This document shows, in pieces, positions 16,473 to 24,809 of a stretch of 30,210 nucleotides of DNA. Under the pieces are notes generated by a model. It was not told the DNA's origin and made no database searches. It saw only the letters and a program-made list of their open reading frames with translations. Position 1 is the stretch's first letter; every line of letters begins with the position of its first letter. The stretch is from Thermoplasmata archaeon (lineage in GTDB: Archaea > Thermoplasmatota > Thermoplasmata > Thermoplasmatales > Thermoplasmataceae): the NCBI GenBank assembly GCA_021826795.1, contig JAKAYM010000007.1, forward strand, positions 1 to 30,210, given 5' to 3'. The translations under genes and the position numbers were made by a program.

Positions 16473-17458
16473 GAGTCAACGCCGACTATCTCGTCCATTA
16501 TATACCTGTCGTTGCTTTTAAATCCAAAGAGCTGTTCGAATTCTATTGGTGTCAGTATTGGTATTCTGAACTTTTCACCATCATCAATGGAAACTCTGGG
16601 GCAACCTGTAAACACAGCAGCATCGCACATCATATTCTCTACATCCACCGGATTTATATTGTCCGCAGTCACTATTATTGCTTCCTTTCCCATGTCCTTT
16701 ACCTTGCTGTAAATGCTGTATGCCAATTTTTTCCTGTACTGGCCAATTTTTGTATCAATAATAACGGCAAATTTTTTTGCATCTAATGCTGGCTCTATAC
16801 TTGCATATCTTTTTCGTAGAAATTTATCAATGTCGGGCTGTATATTTCTTATGGATTTCTGATTCAGGTCCAGTATGTAGACAGATTTATCTGTGGACAG
16901 CTGTGCACCGATGCCGTGAAAGAGGCCGGTACTTACCAGAAGATACGCATCAACCCTGTTTGCTATGGAATGTGCCGAGCTGAAGTTGCAGCCAAGAACC
17001 TGGCCAGGATATTTTAACCTGCCGTCAACGCTACCTATTATGACGCTGTATCCTAGTTTATCCAGCTTTTCCTGAACATACTGCATTTCTTTATAATACT
17101 GTACAGACGAAAGAAGGCCTATGTTTCTGATTCCATCATCCCTGAGCACAGAAAAAACGTTATCATCTAATTCCACAGCCCTGTAATAGTATTCTATAAA
17201 AATAACGGGTTTTGTATATTTAATATTTGGAATCTCAGAATGGCCGAACTGGACGATACAGTCCACATCCCGGTAAACTTCCATATTTCCTATGTCACAG
17301 GCACCGTAAAATGACTGCGAGCTAATAATAACTTTGAACTGCTCTGAAAATTTATTGAATAAATTGAACGATTCCGGTTTTAATCCATCCGGAATCTGAA
17401 GCAGTATCTTTTCTGCCCCACGGTGCTTTAATTCTTTTATTGCATCTTCTATATCCAT
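16454..17458 (-). CDS. dph2: Diphthamide biosynthesis enzyme Dph2
   Basis: Catalyses the first step of diphthamide formation: transfer of the 3-amino-3-carboxypropyl group from SAM to the EF-2 histidine, through a non-canonical radical mechanism. The 334-residue protein has the three cysteines that hold the 4Fe-4S cluster, one per repeat: Cys54 (FYGACDIGN), Cys157 (VLGCNFSSA) and Cys286 (FTGCPRVSIDD). These spacings agree with the Pyrococcus enzyme. The substrate, aEF-2, is encoded at 1769-3967 with its target His598 intact. The gene lies 25 bases after the flavoprotein gene, with a TATA-like AATATTTAAATAG reading into it. Confidence 0.95.
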   Translation of the reverse strand: MDIEDAIKELKHRGAEKILLQIPDGLKPESFNLFNKFSEQFKVIISSQSFYGACDIGNMEVYRDVDCIVQFGHSEIPNIKYTKPVIFIEYYYRAVELDDNVFSVLRDDGIRNIGLLSSVQYYKEMQYVQEKLDKLGYSVIIGSVDGRLKYPGQVLGCNFSSAHSIANRVDAYLLVSTGLFHGIGAQLSTDKSVYILDLNQKSIRNIQPDIDKFLRKRYASIEPALDAKKFAVIIDTKIGQYRKKLAYSIYSKVKDMGKEAIIVTADNINPVDVENMMCDAAVFTGCPRVSIDDGEKFRIPILTPIEFEQLFGFKSNDRYIMDEIVGVDSYSPIR

Positions 17459-17483
17459 TCACAGCTTATCGCTATATATCTAT

Positions 17484-18479
17484 TTAAATATTAAGACTGG
17501 AGCTATGGCCTCCGAACATAGTTGCATTCGGTGTTAAATACTTCTTTATAAAGTTTATGGCAACATAGGCGTTCCCACCATCTATGGCTATTATTGGATG
17601 GACAGGCTCGCCCGGTATTGTTGCCACATCCCCCACTGCAAATATTCCATCTATGTTAGTCTGGAATTCATCATTTACAAGAATATTCCTGCCATTTTTA
17701 CTCATTTCTATATTTACTGATTTAAATGTGTTGGCCTTCCCCACATGCCCTATGGCAACAATCAGCGAATCGATATTTAATTTTTGGGTGATCTTATCCT
17801 GCACATTTAAAATGGATATGCTTCTAACCTTATTATCACCTGATATCTCAGTTACCGAGCTGTTCATCATAAGTGATATCTCCTTGTTATTCATTACACT
17901 GTCAAGGGTTTTCTCAGCCGCCTTGAACTTCTCGCTATGGTGAATGACATAGACCTTCTTTGCTGTCCCGGCAAGCTCATTTGCGTAGTCGAGGGCTGAA
18001 TCTCCCCCACCGACAATGGCAACCACCTGATTCTTGAATCTGTTAATATCCTTTACAGTATATTCCACACCGCGATCCTTAAATTCTTCCTCTCCAGAAC
18101 ATCCTATCTTTCTTGGTGTAAAATCGCCTATACCGGTACATACGAGTACAGCCTTGCATGTGTATGCATTTTCACCGTTTACCTCTACGGTAAATTTATC
18201 CTCACCAGGTATTATATCGGTAACCTTACTGCTCAACTTTATCTCACCATCAAATAATTTTGCCTGTTCATACATTTTATCCCTGAGATCCATGGCATTT
18301 ATCCTGGGTATCCCCTGAACGTCGTACACCATCTTTTCCGGATAAAGTTCAGGTATCTGTCCACCTGTGTAATCAAGGGCTTCCAGTGTTATGCTTTTAA
18401 TATCTCTGAGACCTGCAAGAAACGTGGCAAACAGTCCGGTTGGACCTGCTCCTACTATAACAAGATCGTAATCCTCCAT
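17484..18479 (-). CDS. Thioredoxin-reductase-like flavoprotein, probably ferredoxin/flavodoxin-NADP reductase type
   Basis: Two-dinucleotide-domain flavoprotein of 331 residues from ATG 18479. The FAD-binding motif is VIVGAGPTGL at the N-terminus, then GGQIPELYPEK. The NAD(P)-binding motif VAIVGGGDSALD is in the middle, and the second FAD motif GIFAVGDVA is near the C-terminus. The redox CxxC of thioredoxin reductase (normally just before GGGDSA) is absent, which together with length points to the TrxR-like ferredoxin-NADP+ reductase group. A fifteen-residue upstream extension (ATG 18524) is possible but lacks support. The partner may be ferredoxin; the electron direction is unknown. Confidence 0.85.
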   Translation of the reverse strand: MEDYDLVIVGAGPTGLFATFLAGLRDIKSITLEALDYTGGQIPELYPEKMVYDVQGIPRINAMDLRDKMYEQAKLFDGEIKLSSKVTDIIPGEDKFTVEVNGENAYTCKAVLVCTGIGDFTPRKIGCSGEEEFKDRGVEYTVKDINRFKNQVVAIVGGGDSALDYANELAGTAKKVYVIHHSEKFKAAEKTLDSVMNNKEISLMMNSSVTEISGDNKVRSISILNVQDKITQKLNIDSLIVAIGHVGKANTFKSVNIEMSKNGRNILVNDEFQTNIDGIFAVGDVATIPGEPVHPIIAIDGGNAYVAINFIKKYLTPNATMFGGHSSSLNI

Positions 18480-18538
18480 GTCACGAATATATATAAACAA
18501 TACAAAAACTTTGGTATAATCCAATTTGTTTAGAGGTT

Positions 18539-19288
18539 CTATAATCTGTAAAGTGTGCTGCCGAAATCCTGTGACGCAGTCTCCATGGATGCATATTTTT
18601 TATTTCTGTTGTAAAGATATGCTTTAACCGTTTCTATTGCAATATCCGGAGTATTATTTTTTTCACTGAGATGGGTAAGTACGATTCTGGTATTATCCGA
18701 TGCAGAGACGTATATGGCTTCCGCTGACTGTTCATTTGAAAGATGCCCGTGTTCACTTCTTATCCTCATTTTGAGCATTTCAGTATACGGGCCGGTTCTT
18801 AACATTTCCGGATCATGATTGGCCTCAATAGCCATTATATCAGATCCCTGCATTGCATCCAGAAGTTCCTGGCTTATTATTCCAAGATCCGAAACCACAG
18901 ATATTTTTATCCCTCTATTACCTATTACATATACTACCGGGTCCACGGCATCATGATCAACGGAAACCGGCATTACCGTAAAGTTTCCTATTGCTACCTC
19001 ACCGCGTATGCTATACCCTTTCTCGAGGTGCATTTTTTCCAGAGTTTTGCCCCTGGAATATACATCTGCTTGTAATTTCCGTGATATAGCCCGTACCCCG
19101 GAAGAATGATCTGAATGCTCATGGCTTATGAACATTGATTTTTCCAGGTTCTCTATCCCAAGTTCTGATGTTTTTTCCTGAAATTTCTTGAGGCTGATGC
19201 CACAGTCTATTATGATCAGATCATTTTCATCCCATATAACAGTGGAGTTTCCCCTGCTTCCCGAGGAAAGCATATAGAAATTAAGCAT
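18539..19288 (-). CDS. Metallo-beta-lactamase-fold hydrolase (YycJ/WalJ-like)
   Basis: Hydrolase of 249 residues from ATG 19288. Metal ligands are in SHEHSDHSSG (HxHxDH); further ligands follow in VSVDHDA, SDLG and EANHD, with HLSNEQSAEA and LTHLSEKNN near the C-terminus. The N-terminus, MLNFYMLSSGSRGNST, is typical of the YycJ/VicX group, of which several act on nucleic acids; the substrate here is unknown. A TATA-like AAATATACAG about 24 bases upstream supports a leaderless start at 19288 rather than the ATG at 19303. It lies upstream of the flavoprotein on the same strand with a 59-base gap. Confidence 0.88.
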   Translation of the reverse strand: MLNFYMLSSGSRGNSTVIWDENDLIIIDCGISLKKFQEKTSELGIENLEKSMFISHEHSDHSSGVRAISRKLQADVYSRGKTLEKMHLEKGYSIRGEVAIGNFTVMPVSVDHDAVDPVVYVIGNRGIKISVVSDLGIISQELLDAMQGSDIMAIEANHDPEMLRTGPYTEMLKMRIRSEHGHLSNEQSAEAIYVSASDNTRIVLTHLSEKNNTPDIAIETVKAYLYNRNKKYASMETASQDFGSTLYRL

Positions 19289-19394
19289 AAGCTGTATATA
19301 CAATTGCTGTATATTTTTTTATCCAATTTTATTTCTAATTATTGATTTAATTATATTTATATATTTATATAAAATATACTATCAGGTGACTGAA

Positions 19395-19610
19395 GTGTCA
19401 GATTTATCAGGTAATGCAGAAAAGATATACGATTCATTAAAGGCCATGGGTGCTGTTTCCGAGGAGAAACTGAAAACAGCGGATGATATAATGAAGAAAG
19501 CGTCTCTGGGTAAAGGGCTTATAAATGCAGGCCTAAAAGAATTGATGGATAAAAAAATGGTAAAAAGAGTTGCCAGGCAAAAAAGCGCTGGATATTTCAT
19601 AGTAAAATAG
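19395..19610 (+). CDS. Small winged-helix DNA-binding protein
   Basis: A 71-residue protein, nearly all one winged helix: GNAEKIYDSLKAMGAVSEEKL, then TADDIMKKASLGKGLINAGLKELMDKKMVKRV, then a basic strand-turn-strand (ARQKSAGYFIVK). From memory, similar short proteins are conserved in Thermoplasmata and are annotated as transcriptional regulators. The start GTG 19395 is chosen because AGGTGA lies five bases before it; a GTG nine bases upstream is part of that binding site. A TATA-rich stretch (TTTATATAAAA, about 19365-19375) precedes it. Whether it is a specific regulator or an abundant chromatin-type protein cannot be told here. Confidence 0.75.
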   Translation: MSDLSGNAEKIYDSLKAMGAVSEEKLKTADDIMKKASLGKGLINAGLKELMDKKMVKRVARQKSAGYFIVK

Positions 19611-19712
19611 TCTTCATTTTCCCTAGGCAGAATCATATTAAATAACCGGCTATATTATATCAAATAATTGATAAAACTTATATAGTTACATTTCCTTTAT
19701 TAATTATCAAAT

Positions 19713-20840
19713 ATGACAACTCTGATACTGAATGTGGACAGGGATAACGATTACGGTATAAAAGCAGGAATAGAGGGACCTGTAACAGGATATGGTGATT
19801 GTTATAATGCTGCATTAAAATTAATTTCAGTGGATGCAGAGGATTCGGATGCTAATGCACTTTTCGGTACAATAAAACTTTATGAGGATTTAAAGAGGAA
19901 AAATGAACAGGTGGAAATCGCACTTATTACCGGTGACGATGATGTTGGAGCGAAATCAGATGAAATATTGAGCAAACAGCTGGATGATGTCCTGAGCATG
20001 GATCACTATGATGATCTGATACTGGTTTCCGATGGGGCAGAGGATGATTACATCACCCCAATAATTTCATCAAGAATAAGGATAAGATATGTAAAACACA
20101 TATTGGTGAGGCATAATGAGAATATTGAATCGCTTTACTATTATATAATAAGAGGGATAAGAGACAAGAAGATAGCCAGAAAATTCACCATACCGGTGGG
20201 ATTGCTTTTGCTAAGTTACGGTGTATCCCTACTAATTTTCACTTTTTACTATATGGTATTAACAAAATCATACATAATAAATCCAGGCACAGGGGCTGTA
20301 ATGCTGGTGACTATAGTTCTGGGAGCCTATTTCGTGGGTAAGGCAGTTGAATTAAACCAGCTGATAATAAAACTCATAGTCAATATGAAGGATTACTCGC
20401 AGGAGGCAAAAATTTCTATGCTTTCCTATGTAGTTTCATTCTTTATTGTCGTAATCGGAATTGCATACAGCTACGAATCCACAGTGAAAATGGCCCCCAT
20501 AATGAATAAAGTTCTTTTATTCCTAACCGTCTTTGTGTGGTGGATATTTGCTTCTTTCGTTTCAAAGGAACTATTCGATGCCTTTGATCTGTATATGGAA
20601 GAAAGGCACGGGATGTCGAAGATGTGGTATGGTATAGCTTTTTCACTTTCCATGGCGCTTATATTCTACGGTATGATAAATTATATAAGATATATTGTAG
20701 GATTTATCGCTTTATCTGTAATGACCGTGTATTTTAGTTACATCATAGCAGGTATTGTGATTGCACTTTCAGCATCTGCAGTACATAAGTATTTTTCATC
20801 AATAAAGAATAAAAGCGGGAATATAATGGAGATAAAATGA
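19713..20840 (+). CDS. DUF373-family integral membrane protein
   Basis: Archaeal protein of unknown function, 375 residues. Residues 1-150 form a cytoplasmic alpha/beta domain with the family hallmarks: LILNVDRDNDYGIKAGIEGP, then ISVDAEDSDANALFG, ALITGDDDVG and LVSDGAEDDYITPIISSRI. The second half has about six hydrophobic helices (from residue 162 to 360). A TATA-like CTTATATAG about 30 bases upstream suggests a leaderless message. Its stop overlaps the start of the MptE-type gene by four bases (ATGA), so the two are translationally coupled. Biochemical role unknown. Confidence 0.9.
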   Translation: MTTLILNVDRDNDYGIKAGIEGPVTGYGDCYNAALKLISVDAEDSDANALFGTIKLYEDLKRKNEQVEIALITGDDDVGAKSDEILSKQLDDVLSMDHYDDLILVSDGAEDDYITPIISSRIRIRYVKHILVRHNENIESLYYYIIRGIRDKKIARKFTIPVGLLLLSYGVSLLIFTFYYMVLTKSYIINPGTGAVMLVTIVLGAYFVGKAVELNQLIIKLIVNMKDYSQEAKISMLSYVVSFFIVVIGIAYSYESTVKMAPIMNKVLLFLTVFVWWIFASFVSKELFDAFDLYMEERHGMSKMWYGIAFSLSMALIFYGMINYIRYIVGFIALSVMTVYFSYIIAGIVIALSASAVHKYFSSIKNKSGNIMEIK

Positions 20841-21511
20841 AATTCCAGGAATGGTTTCCATTTTATCTGCAGATCACCGATTCACTTGGAATAAACAGGA
20901 GAGATGATTACATATCATCTCTTGCCCTTCACAAAATAATAAACAATAACGATTCTATAATGAAACCCTATCATGGCAGGAATGCGTTTATAATAGGTAA
21001 TGGTCCACATTTAAAAGATGCACTGACCACGATATCAGGGGGTTATGTCATAGTCGCAGATTCGGCCATAGACACATATATTGATTATTGTGGTGTACCA
21101 AATATTATAGTATCTGACATGGATGGTAATATGGATACTATATTGTATTCATCAAAAAAAGGAGCAATACCGGTATTGCATGCCCATGGGGATAACATGG
21201 ATAAAATTTTGACCTATGCTAAATATTTCCAGGATGCTGTGGCAACAACCCAGAATATCCCTATGATTCATCTTTACAATTTTGGTGGATTCACTGACGG
21301 GGATCGTTCAGCTTTTCTGGCGGATCATCTCGGGGCGGATCATATAACGCTTATAGGATTTGATTTTAACAATGTTAACAATAAAAGCTATTACAATAGC
21401 AGTTCAGTATTAAAAAAAAGGATAAAACTGGCATGGGCAAGATATCTTCTCACTTACCTTGCGAAATCAAGGGGTCATAAGTTCTCAGAAGGCAGTATTA
21501 TAGAGATTTAA
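20837..21511 (+). CDS. mptE: 6-hydroxymethyl-7,8-dihydropterin pyrophosphokinase, MptE type
   Basis: Archaeal-type kinase that activates 6-hydroxymethyl-dihydropterin with pyrophosphate for folate-type cofactor synthesis; it replaces bacterial FolK. The 224-residue protein has the family pattern: AFIIGNGPHLKDAL (nucleotide/phosphate loop), VADSAIDTYID, PNIIVSDMDGN (acidic metal site), LHAHGDNM, and FGGFTDGDRSAFLADHLGA with TLIGFDF. It starts inside the end of the DUF373 gene (ATGA). Identity as COG1634/MptE is from motif recognition; the pyrophosphokinase activity is inherited from the methanogen enzyme. Confidence 0.87.
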   Translation: MKFQEWFPFYLQITDSLGINRRDDYISSLALHKIINNNDSIMKPYHGRNAFIIGNGPHLKDALTTISGGYVIVADSAIDTYIDYCGVPNIIVSDMDGNMDTILYSSKKGAIPVLHAHGDNMDKILTYAKYFQDAVATTQNIPMIHLYNFGGFTDGDRSAFLADHLGADHITLIGFDFNNVNNKSYYNSSSVLKKRIKLAWARYLLTYLAKSRGHKFSEGSIIEI

Positions 21512-21548
21512 AACTAAATCTATGAAGCACAATGCATTATTGGGAAAG

Positions 21549-22211
21549 TCACTTTTTAATCAGGGGCATTATTCCCCCATTCCTATATATAACAGGATTC
21601 TTATAAAGATCTACCTGTAATGAACTTTCAATATCAGCTCCCGCTCCCATTATTTTGAGTCTCTTCGATCCATGGCTCTCTCTGATCTGGTTGCAGTAAT
21701 CCTGAACATTAATATCATCACCCCCCAGTCTGCTTTTAAGCATACGTGCATATATGTAATCCTCGTCTGATATACCATCAGGTCTGTTGGAAACTATTAT
21801 TGATATACTTTCTCTATCTTTCACCGCATTGTATGTTGCAGAAAAATTAATGAATGATGAAATATAAATATCTCCAGGATATTCAATGATTTTAAACAGA
21901 ACCTTTATTCCGTTTGTTGATGTAAATAACAGTGTTTTTCCGGATAAATCACTATTCATTATTACACTTGGTGAATTTCCATAGTTAAATCCCGGAATTC
22001 TGATACCGTATCTCTCTCCACTTGTCAGAAAATCCGGGTTTTTTGATTTCATTTTTCTTGTATCGGTAACTGTTCTTACCGGTATTATTGAGGTTGCTCC
22101 CTTGAAAATCATTAGTGGTATTGTTGTTGTAGCCCTGAAAATATCCACGAGAATTTTTGTTGAATCGTCGAATTTTTTTTCCCTCCTTCCATCAATAATG
22201 TTAACATTCAT
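21549..22211 (-). CDS. ComB-family (2-phosphosulfolactate phosphatase-like) protein
   Basis: A 220-residue protein. Family segments include ILVDIFRATTTI near the N-terminus, SGERYGIRIPGFNYGNSPS in the middle, and LLFTSTNGIKVLF. These are the metal- and substrate-binding parts of ComB, which in methanogens removes phosphate from 2-phosphosulfolactate in coenzyme M synthesis. Thermoplasmatales are not known to make coenzyme M, so the true substrate is uncertain. The end of the protein is variable. A TATA-like GATATATAAAAAC on the minus strand, centred about 22 bases upstream, supports a leaderless start at 22211. It converges on the mptE gene. Confidence 0.8.
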   Translation of the reverse strand: MNVNIIDGRREKKFDDSTKILVDIFRATTTIPLMIFKGATSIIPVRTVTDTRKMKSKNPDFLTSGERYGIRIPGFNYGNSPSVIMNSDLSGKTLLFTSTNGIKVLFKIIEYPGDIYISSFINFSATYNAVKDRESISIIVSNRPDGISDEDYIYARMLKSRLGGDDINVQDYCNQIRESHGSKRLKIMGAGADIESSLQVDLYKNPVIYRNGGIMPLIKK

Positions 22212-22226
22212 CTTTATAGAATAACG

Positions 22227-22239
22227 TTTTTATATATCT
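22227..22239. promoter_or_regulatory. Shared TATA element between the comB-like gene and the L11 operon
   Basis: TTTTTATATATCT can be read as a TATA box on both strands. It is about 22 bases from the comB-like ATG (22211, minus) and about 30 bases from the ATG of a 34-codon reading frame (22263, plus). No second good TATA box is seen in this 184-base gap. Confidence 0.45.
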
Positions 22240-22262
22240 TACTTGTTATTTTTTTCACGGAT

Positions 22263-22367
22263 ATGGAATCAGGAATTTATGATTTGAACCGGGATAAAAT
22301 ATCTGAAAGTGCATATGTGAATCTTGATAAAAATAATAACAAAAAGAAAATATTAAAAATGAGTTAG
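22263..22367 (+). CDS. Possible 34-residue leader protein upstream of the L11 operon
   Basis: An open frame of 34 codons (ATG 22263, TAG 22365-22367). It starts MESGIYDLNRDKISES and continues with a polar, lysine- and asparagine-rich tail ending KILKMS. It begins about 30 bases after a TATA element with no ribosome binding site, the pattern used by first cistrons in this window. L11 begins 28 bases later with its own binding site (AAGGTG), as expected of a second cistron. It could be a translated leader with a regulatory role, or simply an untranslated 5' leader of the L11 operon. Confidence 0.35.
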   Translation: MESGIYDLNRDKISESAYVNLDKNNNKKKILKMS

Positions 22368-22395
22368 AAATACGGTATAATTGAAGGTGTAATAA

Positions 22396-22872
22396 ATGGT
22401 CGCAGTCAAAACAATGGTTGAGGGTGGAAAAGCAACAACGGGTCCACCTTTGGGTCCTGCTCTGGGCCCCCTGGGATTGAACCTGGGTCAGGTTATAAAG
22501 GATATAAACGAAAAAACAAAGTCATTTGCTGGAATGCAGGTTCCAGTAACCGTTAACGTTGTAGACCCGTCTACAAAGAAGTATGAGATTATAATCGGAG
22601 TTCCTCCAACATCAGCATTGTTGAAGAAAGAGGCAGGAATCGAGAAAGGATCAGGCAAAAACAAAGAATCGTATGCAGGAAACCTGACACTGGATCAGGT
22701 AAAAAAGGTTGCGGAATCCAAAAAATCCGCCTTACTTTCATATAATATGAAAGGAGCTGTCCTTGAAGTTCTGGGCACAGCGCTCTCACTGGGAATAACA
22801 GTGGATGGAACAAATGCTGCTGAGATCCAGCATAAAATCAAGGCCGGCGAAATAGATGTCGGTGAGAATTAA
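22396..22872 (+). CDS. rplK: 50S ribosomal protein L11 (uL11)
   Basis: Large-subunit protein of the GTPase-associated centre. It starts with MVAVKTMVEGGKATTGPPLG and has PALGPLGLNLGQV, the conserved proline-rich N-terminal segment that contacts 23S rRNA and factors. The 158-residue length is normal for archaea. AAGGTG six bases before the ATG is the ribosome binding site. The stop shares one base with the L1 start. First ribosomal gene of the L11-L1-L10-L12 operon. Confidence 0.98.
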   Translation: MVAVKTMVEGGKATTGPPLGPALGPLGLNLGQVIKDINEKTKSFAGMQVPVTVNVVDPSTKKYEIIIGVPPTSALLKKEAGIEKGSGKNKESYAGNLTLDQVKKVAESKKSALLSYNMKGAVLEVLGTALSLGITVDGTNAAEIQHKIKAGEIDVGEN

Positions 22873-23516
22873 TGGCAAACAGTATTGTAGAAGATATAAA
22901 AAAAATAAAAGAATCAAAAAAACGAAAGTTTGAGGAAAGTATAGAGATCGGAATAAATCTCAAGGATGTAGATATGGCCGACCCCAAAAACAGGATAAAT
23001 GAAGAAATTATTTTACCTGCCGGAAGGGGTAAAGACATAAAGGTCGGCATAATTGCCAGTGAGGAAATGCGTCTCAAGGCAAAGAATGCAGATTTTACTT
23101 ATTCTTTAGAAGATCTGAACAATTTTACCGATGATAAAAAATCATTCAAGAAAGTGGTTAAGAATATAGATTTCTTTGTTGCTGAATCAACGTTGATGGG
23201 AAACATTGGTAAAAATCTCGGTATAATTCTGGGTCCAAGAGGAAAGATGCCAAAGCCCATGGCACCTGGTCAGGATCCAACTCCTTTCATAGAAAATTTG
23301 AAGAAAAGTGTGAGAGCCAGAAGCAGGGATAAAATTACTTTTCATGTTCCTGTGGGCACCAGATCCATGAGCGACAACGATTTATATACAAATATTAATA
23401 CTGTCATGAAAAGGGTAATATCCCATCTGGATAAGGGAAAAGGAAATATAGCCTCTGCTTACATAAAAAGTACCATGGGCAGTGCAGTTGAAATCAATGT
23501 AGGTGATATAGAATGA
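22872..23516 (+). CDS. rplA: 50S ribosomal protein L1 (uL1)
   Basis: Protein of the L1 stalk, which guides deacylated tRNA out of the E site. The 214 residues include the signature [15 protein letters not shown] and the C-terminal RNA-binding segment [16 protein letters not shown]. In methanogens L1 represses translation of its own operon by binding the mRNA; I do not see a clear copy of that site here. Its ATG overlaps the L11 stop by one base, its ribosome binding site GGTGAG lies in the L11 coding end, and its stop overlaps the L10 start by four bases. Confidence 0.97.
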   Translation: MANSIVEDIKKIKESKKRKFEESIEIGINLKDVDMADPKNRINEEIILPAGRGKDIKVGIIASEEMRLKAKNADFTYSLEDLNNFTDDKKSFKKVVKNIDFFVAESTLMGNIGKNLGIILGPRGKMPKPMAPGQDPTPFIENLKKSVRARSRDKITFHVPVGTRSMSDNDLYTNINTVMKRVISHLDKGKGNIASAYIKSTMGSAVEINVGDIE

Positions 23517-24472
23517 GGGAGCCAGCACAGTGGAAGGTAGATTTGGTAAATTCCATAACAGAGGAAATAAACGAAAGCCCGGTATCTGCCGTAATAAGTA
23601 TAAAAGGCCTCAGAAATAAGGAGTTCCAAAAAATAAGGAACGATGTAAGAGGACAGATAAAGATACAGGTTTTTAGGGCAAGATTGCTCAGGCTCGCACT
23701 TGGGAAATCCAGTAAAAAGGATATAAAAGGTTTAAGTGAGTATACAAAAGGGCAGGTTGCCTTAATAACCACATCAGAATCCCCAAAAACAGTTTATGAT
23801 ACTCTTGTTTCTAGGAGAACAAAGGCAGCGGCACGTGGTGGAGAAATAGCTGAGGAGGACATAGTAATAGAACCCAAGGAAACTTCTTTTCCACCCGGTC
23901 CAATGATATCAATATTCCAGAAGGCAGGCATACCTGCCGGAATTGAGAAAGGAAAGATAGTAATTAAAAGCGAGGTTACACTGGTTAAGAAGGGAACTCC
24001 TATATCTAAGGATAAGGCACAGGTTCTCGAGAAGTTAGAAATAATGCCAGTTACAGTTGGCCTTGACATGATAGCTGCTTACAGTGATGGGTTGATATAC
24101 ACTATTGATGCCCTATCAATAACTCTAGAGCAGATCGTATCAGATATGGCAGGAGCTTTCCTGAAAGCAAAGGCTCTGGCATTGAAGACTAACTTCCTCG
24201 TTCCGGAGATAATTCCAGAATTAATGTCCAGGGCATATCTGGAAGCGCAGAGTCTTGCATTTGCTACAAACTTTGTTGATGAAAAGAATATAGATATTTT
24301 TATAAGGAAAGCTGTAATAAACGCTACAACTCTAAATTCATTAATAAATAAAGATTTAAACAATGAAAACATAGAGAATGAAAACCCTGAAAAGGAAAGC
24401 AAGCCAGAGGAAAAGAAAGATGAAGGGTCCGAAGACGATGCAGCAGCAGGTCTCGGATCTTTATTTGGATGA
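23513..24472 (+). CDS. rplJ: 50S ribosomal protein L10/P0 (uL10)
   Basis: Base of the ribosomal stalk; anchors L12 dimers to 23S rRNA. The 319-residue protein is of the long archaeal P0 type. The N-terminal rRNA-binding domain (1-105, with [12 protein letters not shown]) is followed by an insertion domain and helical spine helices for L12 (about 215-280). An acidic, lysine-rich linker leads to the tail [10 protein letters not shown]. That tail nearly repeats the L12 tail [10 protein letters not shown]; in archaea these C-termini bind aEF-1A and aEF-2. Translationally coupled to L1 (ATGA overlap). Confidence 0.97.
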   Translation: MREPAQWKVDLVNSITEEINESPVSAVISIKGLRNKEFQKIRNDVRGQIKIQVFRARLLRLALGKSSKKDIKGLSEYTKGQVALITTSESPKTVYDTLVSRRTKAAARGGEIAEEDIVIEPKETSFPPGPMISIFQKAGIPAGIEKGKIVIKSEVTLVKKGTPISKDKAQVLEKLEIMPVTVGLDMIAAYSDGLIYTIDALSITLEQIVSDMAGAFLKAKALALKTNFLVPEIIPELMSRAYLEAQSLAFATNFVDEKNIDIFIRKAVINATTLNSLINKDLNNENIENENPEKESKPEEKKDEGSEDDAAAGLGSLFG

Positions 24473-24481
24473 GGTGACAAA

Positions 24482-24784
24482 ATGGAATATATATATGGAG
24501 CTTTACTGCTTCACTCAGCAGGAAAGGAAATAGATGAAGAGAACCTGAAAAAGGTCTTAACCGATGCAGGAGTAAGCGCAGATGATGCAAGGCTCAAATC
24601 ATTGCTGGAAAGCATGAAGAATGTCAATATAGAAGATGTTCTTAAGAGCGCCGTAGCAGCGCCTGTAGCCGCAGCACCTGCAAAGGAAGAGAAGAAGGAA
24701 GAAAAGAAAGAAGAGAAGAAGGAAGAAAAGAAAGAAGATTCCGACGCAGACGCAATGGCTGGACTCAGCTCTCTTTTCGGATAA
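24482..24784 (+). CDS. rpl12: 50S ribosomal protein L12 (P1-like stalk protein)
   Basis: Stalk protein that recruits elongation and initiation factors. It has 100 residues: an N-terminal dimerisation domain ([21 protein letters not shown]), an Ala/Pro hinge, a highly charged Lys/Glu repeat segment (about 68-85, underlying DNA is a near-repeat of GAAGAAAAG units), and the factor-binding tail [10 protein letters not shown]. The ribosome binding site GAGGTGA at 24471-24477 overlaps the L10 stop. Last ribosomal gene of the operon. A T-run follows within ten bases. Confidence 0.98.
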   Translation: MEYIYGALLLHSAGKEIDEENLKKVLTDAGVSADDARLKSLLESMKNVNIEDVLKSAVAAPVAAAPAKEEKKEEKKEEKKEEKKEDSDADAMAGLSSLFG

Positions 24785-24789
24785 AATTA

Positions 24790-24800
24790 TTTTTTTATTT
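24790..24800 (+). terminator. Oligo-T run after the L12 gene
   Basis: Seven T residues, A, then TTT lie immediately after L12. It probably terminates much of the stalk-operon transcript, leaving the small gene at 24810 with reduced or separate expression. No hairpin is seen. Confidence 0.4.
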
Positions 24801-24809
24801 TAGATTTTT

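Noticed and set aside
17484..18479. Thioredoxin reductase
   Set aside because: The redox-active CxxC before the NAD(P) motif is missing, so a ferredoxin/flavodoxin-NADP reductase-like flavoprotein is the better call.
24680..24738. Tandem GAAGAAAAG-like repeats as a DNA repeat element
   Set aside because: They encode the charged Lys/Glu hinge of L12, a normal feature of archaeal stalk proteins.
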